Shown in pieces: positions 11,432 through 19,094 of a stretch of 19,094 nt of DNA (the first letter of the stretch is position 1; every line of letters starts with the position of its first letter). This DNA comes from Clostridiaceae bacterium. Lineage in GTDB: Bacteria > Bacillota > Clostridia > Oscillospirales > Acutalibacteraceae. The stretch is from NCBI GenBank assembly GCA_016292455.1, contig JAEDIL010000026.1, forward strand, positions 1 to 19,094. Reading direction: 5' to 3'. Below the pieces are notes generated by a model. It was not told the origin of the DNA. It saw only the letters and a list, made by a program, of their open reading frames with translations, and searched no databases. Position numbers and translations under genes: made by a program.

Positions 11432-14305
11432 GTGAAAACAATTCTTGCTGCTTTCCTGAGCTTTCTTCTCACGGTTACGTCCTTTCTCGGAATTACTGAT
11501 GAAACGCTCACTCAGAAAATCAGAGAGCTTTCAAACGGCAATCAGAATGTAAGCGTTATTGTTGAGCTTGAAGAAAGGAGCTTGCTTGACGGCGTCAACG
11601 GAGCAAAGGAGCGTAAAAAACTGCTTGAAAGCTATCTCGGCAGTGAAAAATACGAAAAAATCGTTTCTGCCCGTGATAATGTGAAAAAGCTTGTAAAAAA
11701 GAGTATTTCGGGTGCTGACTTTTCAGGCTCATATTCATATTCATTTGTTATAAACGGCTTTTCTCTCTCGGTTCCGTATAAGTACATAGACGACCTTGAA
11801 AGTCTTCCGGGTGTAAAAAATGTCAGCATTGCCGAACGGTACAGCCGCCCTGAAAGCGTCGAAAACGGCAAGGTTTCCTCAGTGGAAGGTGATTTCAAGC
11901 ATAACCTCTTTACGGGCGTACCTGAGGCACAAGGTGCAGGTTATACCGGAAAGGGCACTGTCATTGCAATTCTTGACACGGGATTCCAGTGCGACCACGA
12001 AGCGTTTTCGGGCAGTGTTGAAAATGCTGTTCTTTCAAAAAAGGATATCAATATTATCACCACTTTCCGCGTTCTCAACACAATTGTTCCTCGCTGGGGC
12101 GTGAATTATTATTCTGAAAAGATTCCGTATAAATGGGACTACGCTGAAATTGACAAAACCGTTGATAACGATAATTCCGATCACGGTACTCATGTTGCCG
12201 GAATAATCGGTGCAAACGCCGGAGAGATAACCGGCGTTGCTCCGGACGCGCAATTCCTTTTCATGAAAGTGTTCGGCGATGAAGAAAACTCTCCTGCCAA
12301 GGAGGAGGTCAATCTTGCTGCGCTTGATGACGCCGTAAAGCTCGGCGCTGACGTTGTAAACATGAGTCTCGGATCACCGAGCGGACAGAATCATGACAAC
12401 CCTATAAATGCCGCCGTGTTCAACAAGCTTGAACGAAGCGGAATTACAGTTTCTGCTTCGGCGGGTAATGAGTCCAGCATGGGCGAAAACGACAATGTTT
12501 CCGGTGACGAAAGGTTGAATATCGACCTGTTTGATTACGGAACTGTCGGTTCTCCGGCAAGTTATAAGTGGCCTGTGGCTGTTGCTTCTTCGGATATTGA
12601 TTACAGAGTGTCATATTCCACTGATGCCGTCAGCCGTAAGGGCGCAGGCACGGCAACAATTTCTGATTTTTCTTCATGGGGTGTTACTGCCGATCTTCGT
12701 CTCAAACCGGAAATCACTGCTCCCGGAAGCAGCATCTATTCATGTGTTCCGGGCGATTCCTACCGTTATATGAGCGGAACGTCAATGTCTGCACCGTATT
12801 ATGCCGGCTGCTATGCACTTGTAAAGCAGTATGTCAATGAAAAATATCCTTCAATGAACAGCAGAAACAGTGCTGAATTTATCAACAGCCTTCTGATGAG
12901 CACTGCCGTTCCTTTCCGCGGCTACGGCGAGCCGGCTTATTACTCGCCCAGAAGGCAGGGGGCAGGGCTTGTTGCAGTAAACAATGCCGTTTCAACTCCG
13001 GCATATCTGACTCAATCCGACGGCACATCAAGACCTAAAATCGATCTCGGTGAAAACACAAGCGGAGTTTTTGAATTCTCGTTTGTTGCGCATAACCTTT
13101 CAAAAGATGCTCTGACATATAAGGTTGAAGAGGCAGTGCTGACCGACAGCTACATAAAGCAAGGCTCACAGTATGTAAATACGCTGAAATCAAAAAAGCT
13201 TTATTCATCTCAATACAGCGTTGAATATACAAAAGGTGTTGAAAACGGCGTCACAACCCTCGCTCCGGGCGAAAGCAAAACGATTCAGGCGAAAATCACT
13301 GTTTCTCAGGACCTGATTGATTCATACAGAGAGGTGTTCACAAACGGCTTCTTTGTTGACGGTTTCATTTTCCTCAACAGCACAGATGAAAACATACCTT
13401 CTCTTTCATTGCCGTTTGTTTCGTTCAACGGCGACTGGTCAAAGGCAATGCTTTTCGATAACACCATTTATGACAGTGAAAAACCGTATATGAACGGTGA
13501 ATGGGGTCTTGCCGTTACCGACGGAGAGGATTACTATCCTCTCGGCGCAAACATTTTTGAAAGAGGCAAGGAGTACGGAATTGATACAAAGTACTGTGCT
13601 TTTTCAAAATATGCTCTCGAAAGCAAAATGAAAAAACCCTATGTTACGGCGAACATCGGCCTTATACGCAACGGAAAAAGAATGGACTACAACCTTTTCA
13701 CAAAAAGCGGAGTATTCAGATTCTGCGGTTCTTCGCTGCTTGAATATGCGCGAAAGACAAACGCTCCGTATTACAGCTCGCAAATCGGTGTTCTTTGGGG
13801 ACAGACGGATCTCATTGACGGTAACAGCTATGTTTATAAGGTTTCAACAAGTCCTGCAAATTACAAGGGCGGTCGGAAAACGATTTCAATGCCGTTCGTT
13901 GTTGACAACCGGAAACCGGTTCTTGAACAAGCGGAATATAAGGTTGAGAACGGCGAAGCAGTTCTGACTGTCAGAATAAAAGATAACCGCTATGTCATGG
14001 GCTTTGAGATGTTCGACAGCAACGACAGGTCGCTTGGCAAGGTTTCTTTCAAGGGCGTTGAACCTGATTCGGACGGAGTTTACACACATACCGTAAACGT
14101 CAGCAAAACTTCACGCCGTGCTCTTTCCTCGCTTGGTGAGGTCAAGCTTTATATTGTTGACTATGCATATAATGAAGCCTACGGTTCGGCTTCGCTTTCC
14201 GGTGGTACGTCTAATCAGGTTACAATTGCCGAAAATGCTCTGACCGCTCCGAGAGTTTATTCTCTTAAATCTGCGCAGACGGTAATTGACACAACAAGCA
14301 GATAA
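11432..14305 (+). CDS. Secreted subtilisin-like serine protease, S8 family (lactocepin/C5a-peptidase-like)
   Basis: A 957-aa exported protease. A signal peptide (about 1-20, MKTILAAFLSFLLTVTSFLG) precedes an I9-type propeptide (about 40-133, NVSVIVELEERS to VSIAERY). The catalytic domain (about 170-480) has D182 (AILDTG), H251 (DHGTHVAG), oxyanion N346 (SAGNES) and S451 (GTSMSAP). No PA insertion is visible. An Fn3-like C5a-peptidase segment follows (about 540-670, LPFVSFNGDWSKAMLFD), then beta-rich repeats to the end. There is no LPXTG motif, S-layer repeat or C-terminal membrane helix, so it is probably released or held non-covalently. The start is GTG at 11432, seven bases after AAGGGGG; an ATG one frame off overlaps it and stops at once. 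Confidence 0.93.
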   Translation: MKTILAAFLSFLLTVTSFLGITDETLTQKIRELSNGNQNVSVIVELEERSLLDGVNGAKERKKLLESYLGSEKYEKIVSARDNVKKLVKKSISGADFSGSYSYSFVINGFSLSVPYKYIDDLESLPGVKNVSIAERYSRPESVENGKVSSVEGDFKHNLFTGVPEAQGAGYTGKGTVIAILDTGFQCDHEAFSGSVENAVLSKKDINIITTFRVLNTIVPRWGVNYYSEKIPYKWDYAEIDKTVDNDNSDHGTHVAGIIGANAGEITGVAPDAQFLFMKVFGDEENSPAKEEVNLAALDDAVKLGADVVNMSLGSPSGQNHDNPINAAVFNKLERSGITVSASAGNESSMGENDNVSGDERLNIDLFDYGTVGSPASYKWPVAVASSDIDYRVSYSTDAVSRKGAGTATISDFSSWGVTADLRLKPEITAPGSSIYSCVPGDSYRYMSGTSMSAPYYAGCYALVKQYVNEKYPSMNSRNSAEFINSLLMSTAVPFRGYGEPAYYSPRRQGAGLVAVNNAVSTPAYLTQSDGTSRPKIDLGENTSGVFEFSFVAHNLSKDALTYKVEEAVLTDSYIKQGSQYVNTLKSKKLYSSQYSVEYTKGVENGVTTLAPGESKTIQAKITVSQDLIDSYREVFTNGFFVDGFIFLNSTDENIPSLSLPFVSFNGDWSKAMLFDNTIYDSEKPYMNGEWGLAVTDGEDYYPLGANIFERGKEYGIDTKYCAFSKYALESKMKKPYVTANIGLIRNGKRMDYNLFTKSGVFRFCGSSLLEYARKTNAPYYSSQIGVLWGQTDLIDGNSYVYKVSTSPANYKGGRKTISMPFVVDNRKPVLEQAEYKVENGEAVLTVRIKDNRYVMGFEMFDSNDRSLGKVSFKGVEPDSDGVYTHTVNVSKTSRRALSSLGEVKLYIVDYAYNEAYGSASLSGGTSNQVTIAENALTAPRVYSLKSAQTVIDTTSR

Positions 14306-14380
14306 CACGTCTGTTAATCGTTTTTATTAACTGTTATGCCGCAGGGGCGTCAGCGGTTAATTGTGGAGTGTGAAAAAAGA
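14306..14380 (+). promoter_or_regulatory. Short leader of the GPH transporter gene with repeated GTTAAT/ATTAAC boxes
   Basis: GTTAAT at 14313-14318, ATTAAC at 14326-14331 and GTTAAT at 14356-14361 can pair in two exclusive ways. The second is reinforced by CCGC (14339-14342) with GCGG (14353-14356). The boxes could be an operator, a weak attenuator or chance. No convincing promoter or terminator was seen, so the transporter may be read through from the protease gene. Confidence 0.3.
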
Positions 14381-15778
14381 ATGAATAAAAGTCAATTGAC
14401 AAGAACAAAAAAACTCGGCTATTGCAGCGGAATTTCAGCCGAGTCAATCCTCTATAATATGTACTACACATATTATCTTGTTTTCCTCACCGATGTTGCC
14501 CATATGTCGCCGTCTCTTGCGGGAACGGTCAGCCTCATTTCCGTAATATGGGACGCGGTGACCGACCCGATAATCGGCCATTTTGCCGATAAGAAGGGCG
14601 CAGATAAAAGAAAGTTTATGCTTCGCGCTGCGTTTCCTCTCGGAATCACGTTTGTTGCGGCTTTTATTCCTCTCGGAGATGTGAATGATATTTTCAAGTT
14701 CATCTTCTATACTGCAATGACAATGGTTTTCTGGCTTGCATACACGGTTTATACCATCCCGTATTATGCAGTTGTTGCCGAGATTACCGAGGACTATGAC
14801 GAAAGAACTGACATTCGCGGAAAGAGCTCTTTGTTCAACACTCTTGCAATTCTTCTCGGCAATGCCGTTCCGGCGCTGCTTCCCGGTCTTATTATCGGAA
14901 TGGGAGTGAGTGCTTCTGTCGGTTGGCTTCTGACTTCGGCATTGCTTGCGGTGCTTGCCGTCTTTTCCGCCGTTGTTGCTTCTCTCAGCCTTCGCGGAAT
15001 TGAGCTGAAAAAGGCAGAGCAAGCGGGTACTCAGGAAAAAATCAGGGTTTCTCAATACATTCAGATTCTAAGAATCAAGCCGTTTCGTTGGTTTGTAATG
15101 TTTGTATTCTTCTTCCTGGTCGCTTCTGCGATGATTCAGACGAACTTTGCATATCTTGTTCAGTCCCGCCTCGGAATGAGCGACGACGGAATGGTGATTG
15201 TCATTATCACCCTTGTGGCTTCAATGGGTCTGATGATTCCGGTGGTTACAAAGCTTGCAGAAAAAACGGACAGAAGAAAGACGGGAATACTCTTCATTTC
15301 TGTTATGCTTGTTGCTCTTCTTATTATCAAACTTATAGGAATCGACAACACGCCGATGCTGATTGCTTCTGTTTTTGCCGTTGCACTCGGTCTTGCCTGC
15401 TTCTGGACAATTTTTTATTCAATGGCGTATGATCTTGTTGAGGTTGACGAGTTTGTCAACAACAAGCGCCGCGAGAGTATGATAACGGCATTTCCTCAGT
15501 TTTTCCAGAAATTCGGCGCGGCAATCGGAATGTGGATTGCCGGTCAGGTTCTTGATTTCGGCGGCTATAACGGAGAGCTTGCCGTTCAGTCCGAAAAAGC
15601 CAAGGACGCAATTGAAAACATTGCAACTGTTATTCCTGCGGTATTCCTTGTTTTAGCGCTTATCGGAATAATTATGTATCCCGTTACCAAGGAGCGCTTC
15701 TCTTTACTCACAGAGGAGCTTGAAAAAAAGCGCGGCGGTAAAGAATATGATACCAAAGGACTCGAAAAGCTGATATAA
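14381..15778 (+). CDS. GPH-family (glycoside-pentoside-hexuronide:cation) MFS symporter
   Basis: A 465-aa membrane protein with about twelve helices that imports a glycoside or sugar with a cation. Family signatures are the N-terminal KLGYCSG-ISAESILYNMYYTYY segment, WDAVTDPIIGHFADKK (helix 2-3 loop), and YYAVVAEITEDYDERTDIRG, the GPH equivalent of the MFS loop motif. The substrate cannot be told from sequence. An ATG at 14336 would add 15 residues but lacks a ribosome site. The ATG at 14381 is preceded by GGAG (14365-14368) at twelve bases, rather long. The ABC ATPase gene begins only 12 bases after the stop, so the two are probably cotranscribed. Confidence 0.9.
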   Translation: MNKSQLTRTKKLGYCSGISAESILYNMYYTYYLVFLTDVAHMSPSLAGTVSLISVIWDAVTDPIIGHFADKKGADKRKFMLRAAFPLGITFVAAFIPLGDVNDIFKFIFYTAMTMVFWLAYTVYTIPYYAVVAEITEDYDERTDIRGKSSLFNTLAILLGNAVPALLPGLIIGMGVSASVGWLLTSALLAVLAVFSAVVASLSLRGIELKKAEQAGTQEKIRVSQYIQILRIKPFRWFVMFVFFFLVASAMIQTNFAYLVQSRLGMSDDGMVIVIITLVASMGLMIPVVTKLAEKTDRRKTGILFISVMLVALLIIKLIGIDNTPMLIASVFAVALGLACFWTIFYSMAYDLVEVDEFVNNKRRESMITAFPQFFQKFGAAIGMWIAGQVLDFGGYNGELAVQSEKAKDAIENIATVIPAVFLVLALIGIIMYPVTKERFSLLTEELEKKRGGKEYDTKGLEKLI

Positions 15779-15790
15779 CGGAGAAAAACA

Positions 15791-16489
15791 ATGCTTAGTG
15801 TTAAAAACGTAACAAAAAAATATGGGAAGCTGATTGCAAACGATAATGTCAGCTTTGACGTTGCTGACGGAGAAATTGCCGTTCTGCTCGGTCCGAACGG
15901 CGCAGGAAAATCAACAATTATAAAGTGTATTTCCGGCCTGCTTCGTTTTGAGGGTGAAATCATTCTGAACGGTTGCGCAAACAAAACTCTTGAAGCTAAA
16001 AGACAGCTCGGATATGTTCCGGAGATGCCGGCGGTGTATGATCTTCTGACGGTCGGGGAGCACATGGAATTCATGCTGCGTTCCTATCGTATGACAGATG
16101 ATAATACGGCCGACAGACTGCTGGAACGCTTTGAGCTGCTTGATAAAAAGAACAAGCTCGGCAAGGAGCTTTCAAAAGGCATGCAGCAAAAGCTTTCAAT
16201 CTGCTGCGCACTTGTCCACAAGCCCTCCGTTGTGATTTTTGACGAACCGATGGTCGGTCTTGATCCGCACGCAATTAAGCAGCTGAAAGAAATTTTCAAG
16301 GAGCTTCGTGAAGATGGAGCGTCTGTTCTCATCAGTACTCACATGCTCGACAGCGTTGAAAGCTATTGGGACAAGGCATATATTATGAAGGGCGGCTCGT
16401 TCTGCGCTGAAAAGAGCGCCGGTGATACTGACGGAAAGAGCCTTGAAGAGCTGTTCTTTGAACTGACGGAAGGCGGAGATGAAAAATGA
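15791..16489 (+). CDS. ABC transporter ATP-binding protein
   Basis: A complete 232-aa nucleotide-binding subunit: Walker A GPNGAGKST (34-42), signature LSKGMQQK (127-134), Walker B with D151-E152 (VVIFDEP), D-loop GLDPH and H-loop H184 (ISTHM). The Q-loop carries Glu78 (GYVPEM) in place of Gln, a common variant in exporter-type ATPases. GGAG at 15780-15783 lies seven bases before the ATG. Its stop overlaps the permease start by four bases (ATGA, 16486-16489), so the two subunits are translationally coupled and form one transporter. The overall type resembles CcmA/YhaQ-like export ATPases. Confidence 0.95.
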   Translation: MLSVKNVTKKYGKLIANDNVSFDVADGEIAVLLGPNGAGKSTIIKCISGLLRFEGEIILNGCANKTLEAKRQLGYVPEMPAVYDLLTVGEHMEFMLRSYRMTDDNTADRLLERFELLDKKNKLGKELSKGMQQKLSICCALVHKPSVVIFDEPMVGLDPHAIKQLKEIFKELREDGASVLISTHMLDSVESYWDKAYIMKGGSFCAEKSAGDTDGKSLEELFFELTEGGDEK

Positions 16490-18042
16490 GTTCGCTTTTT
16501 TTCCTGCTTTCAAGAAAGCTGAAAAACCGCGTTCGTGAAATGCTTCACCGACCGTCTGAGATTGTTGTTCTGATTCTGCTTGCCGCAATGGTTGCAGTAA
16601 CTATTTTCAGCGGAAGAGTCGGTGAAGTAAACGGTTTCGGTCTTCGCAATATTGAAGAGCTGTACGCAATTGTTTTTGCTCTTTATGCGTTTGAATTTAT
16701 TCTAATATCAAAAAACGGCTTTGTGAACGGGGCTTCAATGTTTTCAATGGCAGACGTCAATTTGCTTTTCACAAGTCCTAGAAAACCGCGTACTCTTTTG
16801 AGCTACGGCCTTTTTGGCCAGCTCGGGCGTTCATTTTTCCTTGGCGTGTTTATTCTGTATCAGTATTCGTGGGTACATGACAGCTACGGCGTCGGATACG
16901 GATTTATTATTGCTGTTCTCATCGGCTACGCGGTGACTGCCTTTGTTTCCCAGATGCTTGCAATGCTTATATATGCGTTTACCTCTTCGAGCGATAAAAA
17001 GTGTCTTGCAGTAAAAAGCGTTTACTATCTTATAATTCTCACCTTTATCGTCCGCTTTGCACATTTGACGTTTTCTGGCGGTGCCGACCTTATACCTTCT
17101 GCCGTCAAGGCTGCAAACATGAGTTTTATGCGCTTCTTCCCGGTTGCCGGCTTTGTACGCTATGGTGTAGTCAGCGCAGTGAAAAGCGAGCTTTTGGGAG
17201 TGCTTGTTTCACTCGGAATTTTCGTTTTGTGCGTTGCGGTGTTTTATGCCGTCATTTCGTTTCTCAAAAGTGATTACTATGAGGATGTTCTCAAAGCCAC
17301 CGAGGTTTCCTTTTCAGCCATCACTGCCAGCAAGGAGGGCAAGGCTGCGGAGAATACGCCGCGCAATATCCGTGTCGGAAAAATCGGCTTCAAAGAGGGT
17401 GAAGGAGCTTCCGCTATCGCAGCAAAGCATAAAATTGAAAACCGCCGCGCAAGGGTGTTTGTGCTTGATACGCTGAGTCTGATTTTTGCGGTTATAACCG
17501 TTGCGCTCGGCTTTATTATGAAAGACATTACTGCTGCGTTTGTAATGAATATATACTTTTCGGTGTTTACTGTCGGAACGGGAAGATGGGCGAAGGAGCT
17601 TCTGCTCCCGTATGCCTATCTTATTCCGGAACCGCCATTTAAAAAACTTCTGAACATGATAAAGGAGCAGTTCCCGTCTTTTGTTGCCGAAGCGCTGTTA
17701 ACATTTGTTCCGTTTTACTTCATTTTTAAATGCTCACCGATTGAAGTGTCCGGTCTCGTTTTTGCAAAGGTCAGTTTCGGTTTCCTTTTCATCGGCGTCA
17801 ATCTCGTTTTGCAACGCTTTTTCGGCAACGGCGGAAACAAGGCGCTGCTTATTATGCTTTATTTTGTTCTTGCGGCGGTCTTTTCCGTTCCGGGAATCGC
17901 GCTCGGATTCGCGGCGGCTGAGTTTGTTCCGCTTGGCGGCAGCATGTATCTTGTTATGTCTGCGATGAACTTTGTTGTCGGAGCTGTAACGCTTTATTGC
18001 TCGCGAAATGTGCTTGAATTTGCGGAGTATAACAACAAATAA
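16486..18042 (+). CDS. ABC transporter permease, putative ABC exporter family
   Basis: A 518-aa integral membrane protein with about ten to twelve helices. The N-terminal region (KLKNRVREMLHRPSE) followed by a helix and the segment FSMADVNLLFTSPRKPRTLL matches the putative ABC exporter permease family (ABC_export type), where the 'DVNLLF-SP' block is characteristic. A cytoplasmic loop of about 70 residues lies in the middle (around 265-330). The substrate is unknown; peptides, antibiotics or lipids are possibilities for this class. It overlaps its ATPase gene by four bases, and rmlA follows 15 bases after its stop. Confidence 0.85.
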   Translation: MSSLFFLLSRKLKNRVREMLHRPSEIVVLILLAAMVAVTIFSGRVGEVNGFGLRNIEELYAIVFALYAFEFILISKNGFVNGASMFSMADVNLLFTSPRKPRTLLSYGLFGQLGRSFFLGVFILYQYSWVHDSYGVGYGFIIAVLIGYAVTAFVSQMLAMLIYAFTSSSDKKCLAVKSVYYLIILTFIVRFAHLTFSGGADLIPSAVKAANMSFMRFFPVAGFVRYGVVSAVKSELLGVLVSLGIFVLCVAVFYAVISFLKSDYYEDVLKATEVSFSAITASKEGKAAENTPRNIRVGKIGFKEGEGASAIAAKHKIENRRARVFVLDTLSLIFAVITVALGFIMKDITAAFVMNIYFSVFTVGTGRWAKELLLPYAYLIPEPPFKKLLNMIKEQFPSFVAEALLTFVPFYFIFKCSPIEVSGLVFAKVSFGFLFIGVNLVLQRFFGNGGNKALLIMLYFVLAAVFSVPGIALGFAAAEFVPLGGSMYLVMSAMNFVVGAVTLYCSRNVLEFAEYNNK

Positions 18043-18057
18043 AAGGAGAAAGCGAAC

Positions 18058-18942
18058 ATGAAAGGAATTATTCTTGCCGGCGGAAGCGGAACAAGGCTTT
18101 ACCCGATAACCATGGTGACGTCAAAACAGCTCCTGCCTGTTTATGACAAGCCGATGATATACTATCCGCTTTCAGTTCTTATGATGGCTGAAATTCGTGA
18201 AATACTCATTATTTCAACACCGCAGGACATCGGAAACTTTGAACGTCTGCTCGGGGACGGCTCCGACTTCGGTCTGAAGCTCAGCTATGCGGTTCAGCCG
18301 TCGCCGGACGGGCTTGCCCAGGCATTTCTTATCGGAAAGGAATTCATTGGCGGCGACAGCTGCGCCATGATACTCGGTGACAATATTTTTTACGGAAACG
18401 GTCTCGGAAAGCTTTTGAAGCAGGCAAAGGAAAACGCCGAAAAAGGAACAGCAACTGTTTTCGGATATTATGTTGACGACCCTGAACGTTTCGGCGTGGT
18501 TGAATTTGACGAGGAACAGAATGTTGTTTCAATTGAGGAAAAACCGAAGAATCCGAAATCCAACTACTGCGTAACGGGACTGTATTTTTATGACAATACC
18601 GTTTGTGAAAAGGCGGCGCAGATCAAGCCCTCTGAAAGAGGGGAGCTTGAAATTACAGATTTGAATATACTTTTCCTCAAAGAGAAACGACTTTCTGTAG
18701 AATTGCTCGGACGCGGCTTTGCCTGGCTTGATACGGGTACGGTTGAAACGCTTAACGAGGCTGCAAATTTTGTCCGCATTGTTGAGGGCAGGCAGTCTGT
18801 GATGATTTCCGCACCGGAGGAAATTGCTTATAAAAACGGTTGGATAAGCAAAGAAAGGCTGCTGATTTGCGCCGAAAGATACGGCAAATCACCTTACGGG
18901 GTGCATCTTCGTCAGGTCGCCGGGGGAAAGGTGAAGTATTAA
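18058..18942 (+). CDS. rmlA: Glucose-1-phosphate thymidylyltransferase
   Basis: Makes dTDP-glucose from glucose-1-phosphate and dTTP, the first step toward dTDP-L-rhamnose and related sugars for cell-wall polysaccharide. The 294-aa protein is full length, with the nucleotide-binding motif GGSGTRLYPIT (8-18), SKQLLPVYDKPMIYYPLS, QPSPDGLAQAF and the metal-binding LGDN (D108). The ending (GWISKERL, YGKSPYG) matches the long RmlA/RfbA type. AAAAGGAG (18041-18048) lies nine bases before the ATG and begins right after the permease stop, so it should be the last gene of the transporter operon. No rmlB, rmlC or rmlD is present within the window. Confidence 0.96.
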   Translation: MKGIILAGGSGTRLYPITMVTSKQLLPVYDKPMIYYPLSVLMMAEIREILIISTPQDIGNFERLLGDGSDFGLKLSYAVQPSPDGLAQAFLIGKEFIGGDSCAMILGDNIFYGNGLGKLLKQAKENAEKGTATVFGYYVDDPERFGVVEFDEEQNVVSIEEKPKNPKSNYCVTGLYFYDNTVCEKAAQIKPSERGELEITDLNILFLKEKRLSVELLGRGFAWLDTGTVETLNEAANFVRIVEGRQSVMISAPEEIAYKNGWISKERLLICAERYGKSPYGVHLRQVAGGKVKY

Positions 18943-18960
18943 CCGCCATGCTTGCTGATA

Positions 18961-18986
18961 CTGTATTTTCAGAACAGCCCCTTTTT
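18961..18986 (+). terminator. Weak terminator candidate after rmlA
   Basis: CTGT (18961-18964) can pair with ACAG (18974-18977), followed by CCCC and TTTTTT (to 18987). The stem is short, so this is a tentative call. The remaining bases to 19077 contain only the next promoter and ribosome site. Confidence 0.3.
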
Positions 18987-19006
18987 TATAAATGTTTCAG
19001 TTTGGT

Positions 19007-19038
19007 TTGATTTTTTTAAAAATGTGTGATAATATAAT
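19007..19038 (+). promoter_or_regulatory. Candidate promoter of the gene at the right edge
   Basis: TATAAT (19033-19038) overlaps GATAAT (19028-19033), the latter with an extended TG at 19025-19026. TTGATT (19007-19012) is the nearest -35, 15 bases from GATAAT or 20 from TATAAT; neither spacing is ideal. Confidence 0.35.
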
Positions 19039-19077
19039 TCGAATGTTTATTTTATTCGGCGAAAGGAGATTTCCGGC

Positions 19078-19094
19078 TTGAAGGAAAACTTTCT
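19078..19094 (+). CDS. First codons of a gene running off the window, TTG start
   Basis: GAAAGGAG (19061-19068) is followed after nine bases by TTG-AAG-GAA-AAC-TTT. The spacing and promoter-like sequence upstream make a TTG start likely. Only about five codons are inside the window, so no product can be named. Confidence 0.55.

Noticed and set aside
11244..11441. 65-aa minus-strand open frame in the ribU-protease gap
   Set aside because: It spans the terminator palindrome and the protease start, has no good ribosome site, and resembles no known protein.
14050..14305. Cell-wall anchor at the protease C terminus
   Set aside because: I looked for LPXTG, a hydrophobic tail or surface-layer repeats and saw none.
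14336..14380. Earlier ATG for the GPH transporter
   Set aside because: No ribosome site precedes it and the extra residues are not typical of the family.
1..19094. Mobile element, CRISPR array, tRNA or toxin-antitoxin/defence locus
   Set aside because: No transposase, integrase, regularly spaced repeats, tRNA-like cloverleaf or recognisable defence genes were seen on either strand.

Overview
The window comes from a spore-forming, low-to-moderate GC member of the Clostridia, probably Oscillospiraceae/Ruminococcaceae-like. That placement is an inference from gene content: SpoVT, a SipL-like SPOCS+LysM protein, BofA, a GHL10-type lipoprotein, a lactocepin-like S8 protease, AGGAGG-type ribosome binding sites and consensus sigma-A promoters. 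Codon use and base composition look even by eye. I see no insertion sequence, prophage, CRISPR array, tRNA or rRNA.

Region 1 (1-2683): a leader with several small inverted repeats and a sigma-G-like promoter precedes spoVT. A consensus sigma-A promoter then drives the UPF0237 (ACT) + UPF0210 (PFL-like) pair, closed by a strong terminator.

Region 2 (2683-9343) is a sporulation and cell-envelope block. It holds a sipL-like spore morphogenesis gene with a sigma-E-like promoter embedded in the preceding terminator tail. A minus-strand pair follows (zinc-ribbon protein, DUF1294 membrane protein). Next are a GHL10 lipoprotein, a 927-aa membrane-anchored N-acetylmuramoyl-L-alanine amidase, and a convergent bofA-like gene.

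Region 3 (9396-11198): a class I mannose-6-phosphate isomerase (manA) ends in a perfect 22-bp tandem duplication. It is followed by a near-textbook FMN riboswitch unit (consensus promoter, RFN aptamer, terminator) controlling the riboflavin ECF transporter gene ribU.

Region 4 (11306-19094): a bidirectional terminator-like palindrome, then a secreted S8 protease starting with GTG. A tight run of four genes follows: GPH-family sugar symporter, ABC ATPase, ABC exporter-type permease, and rmlA (glucose-1-phosphate thymidylyltransferase). The window ends in the first codons of another gene with a TTG start.

Most genes belong to recognised families. The least expected items are the N-terminal half of the amidase, which looks like a degenerate copy of the GHL10 barrel encoded next door; matches to sporulation-sigma promoters in front of the three sporulation genes; and an AUGUGA start-stop overlapping the GTG start of the protease. 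I found no convincing wholly new defence or mobile system.
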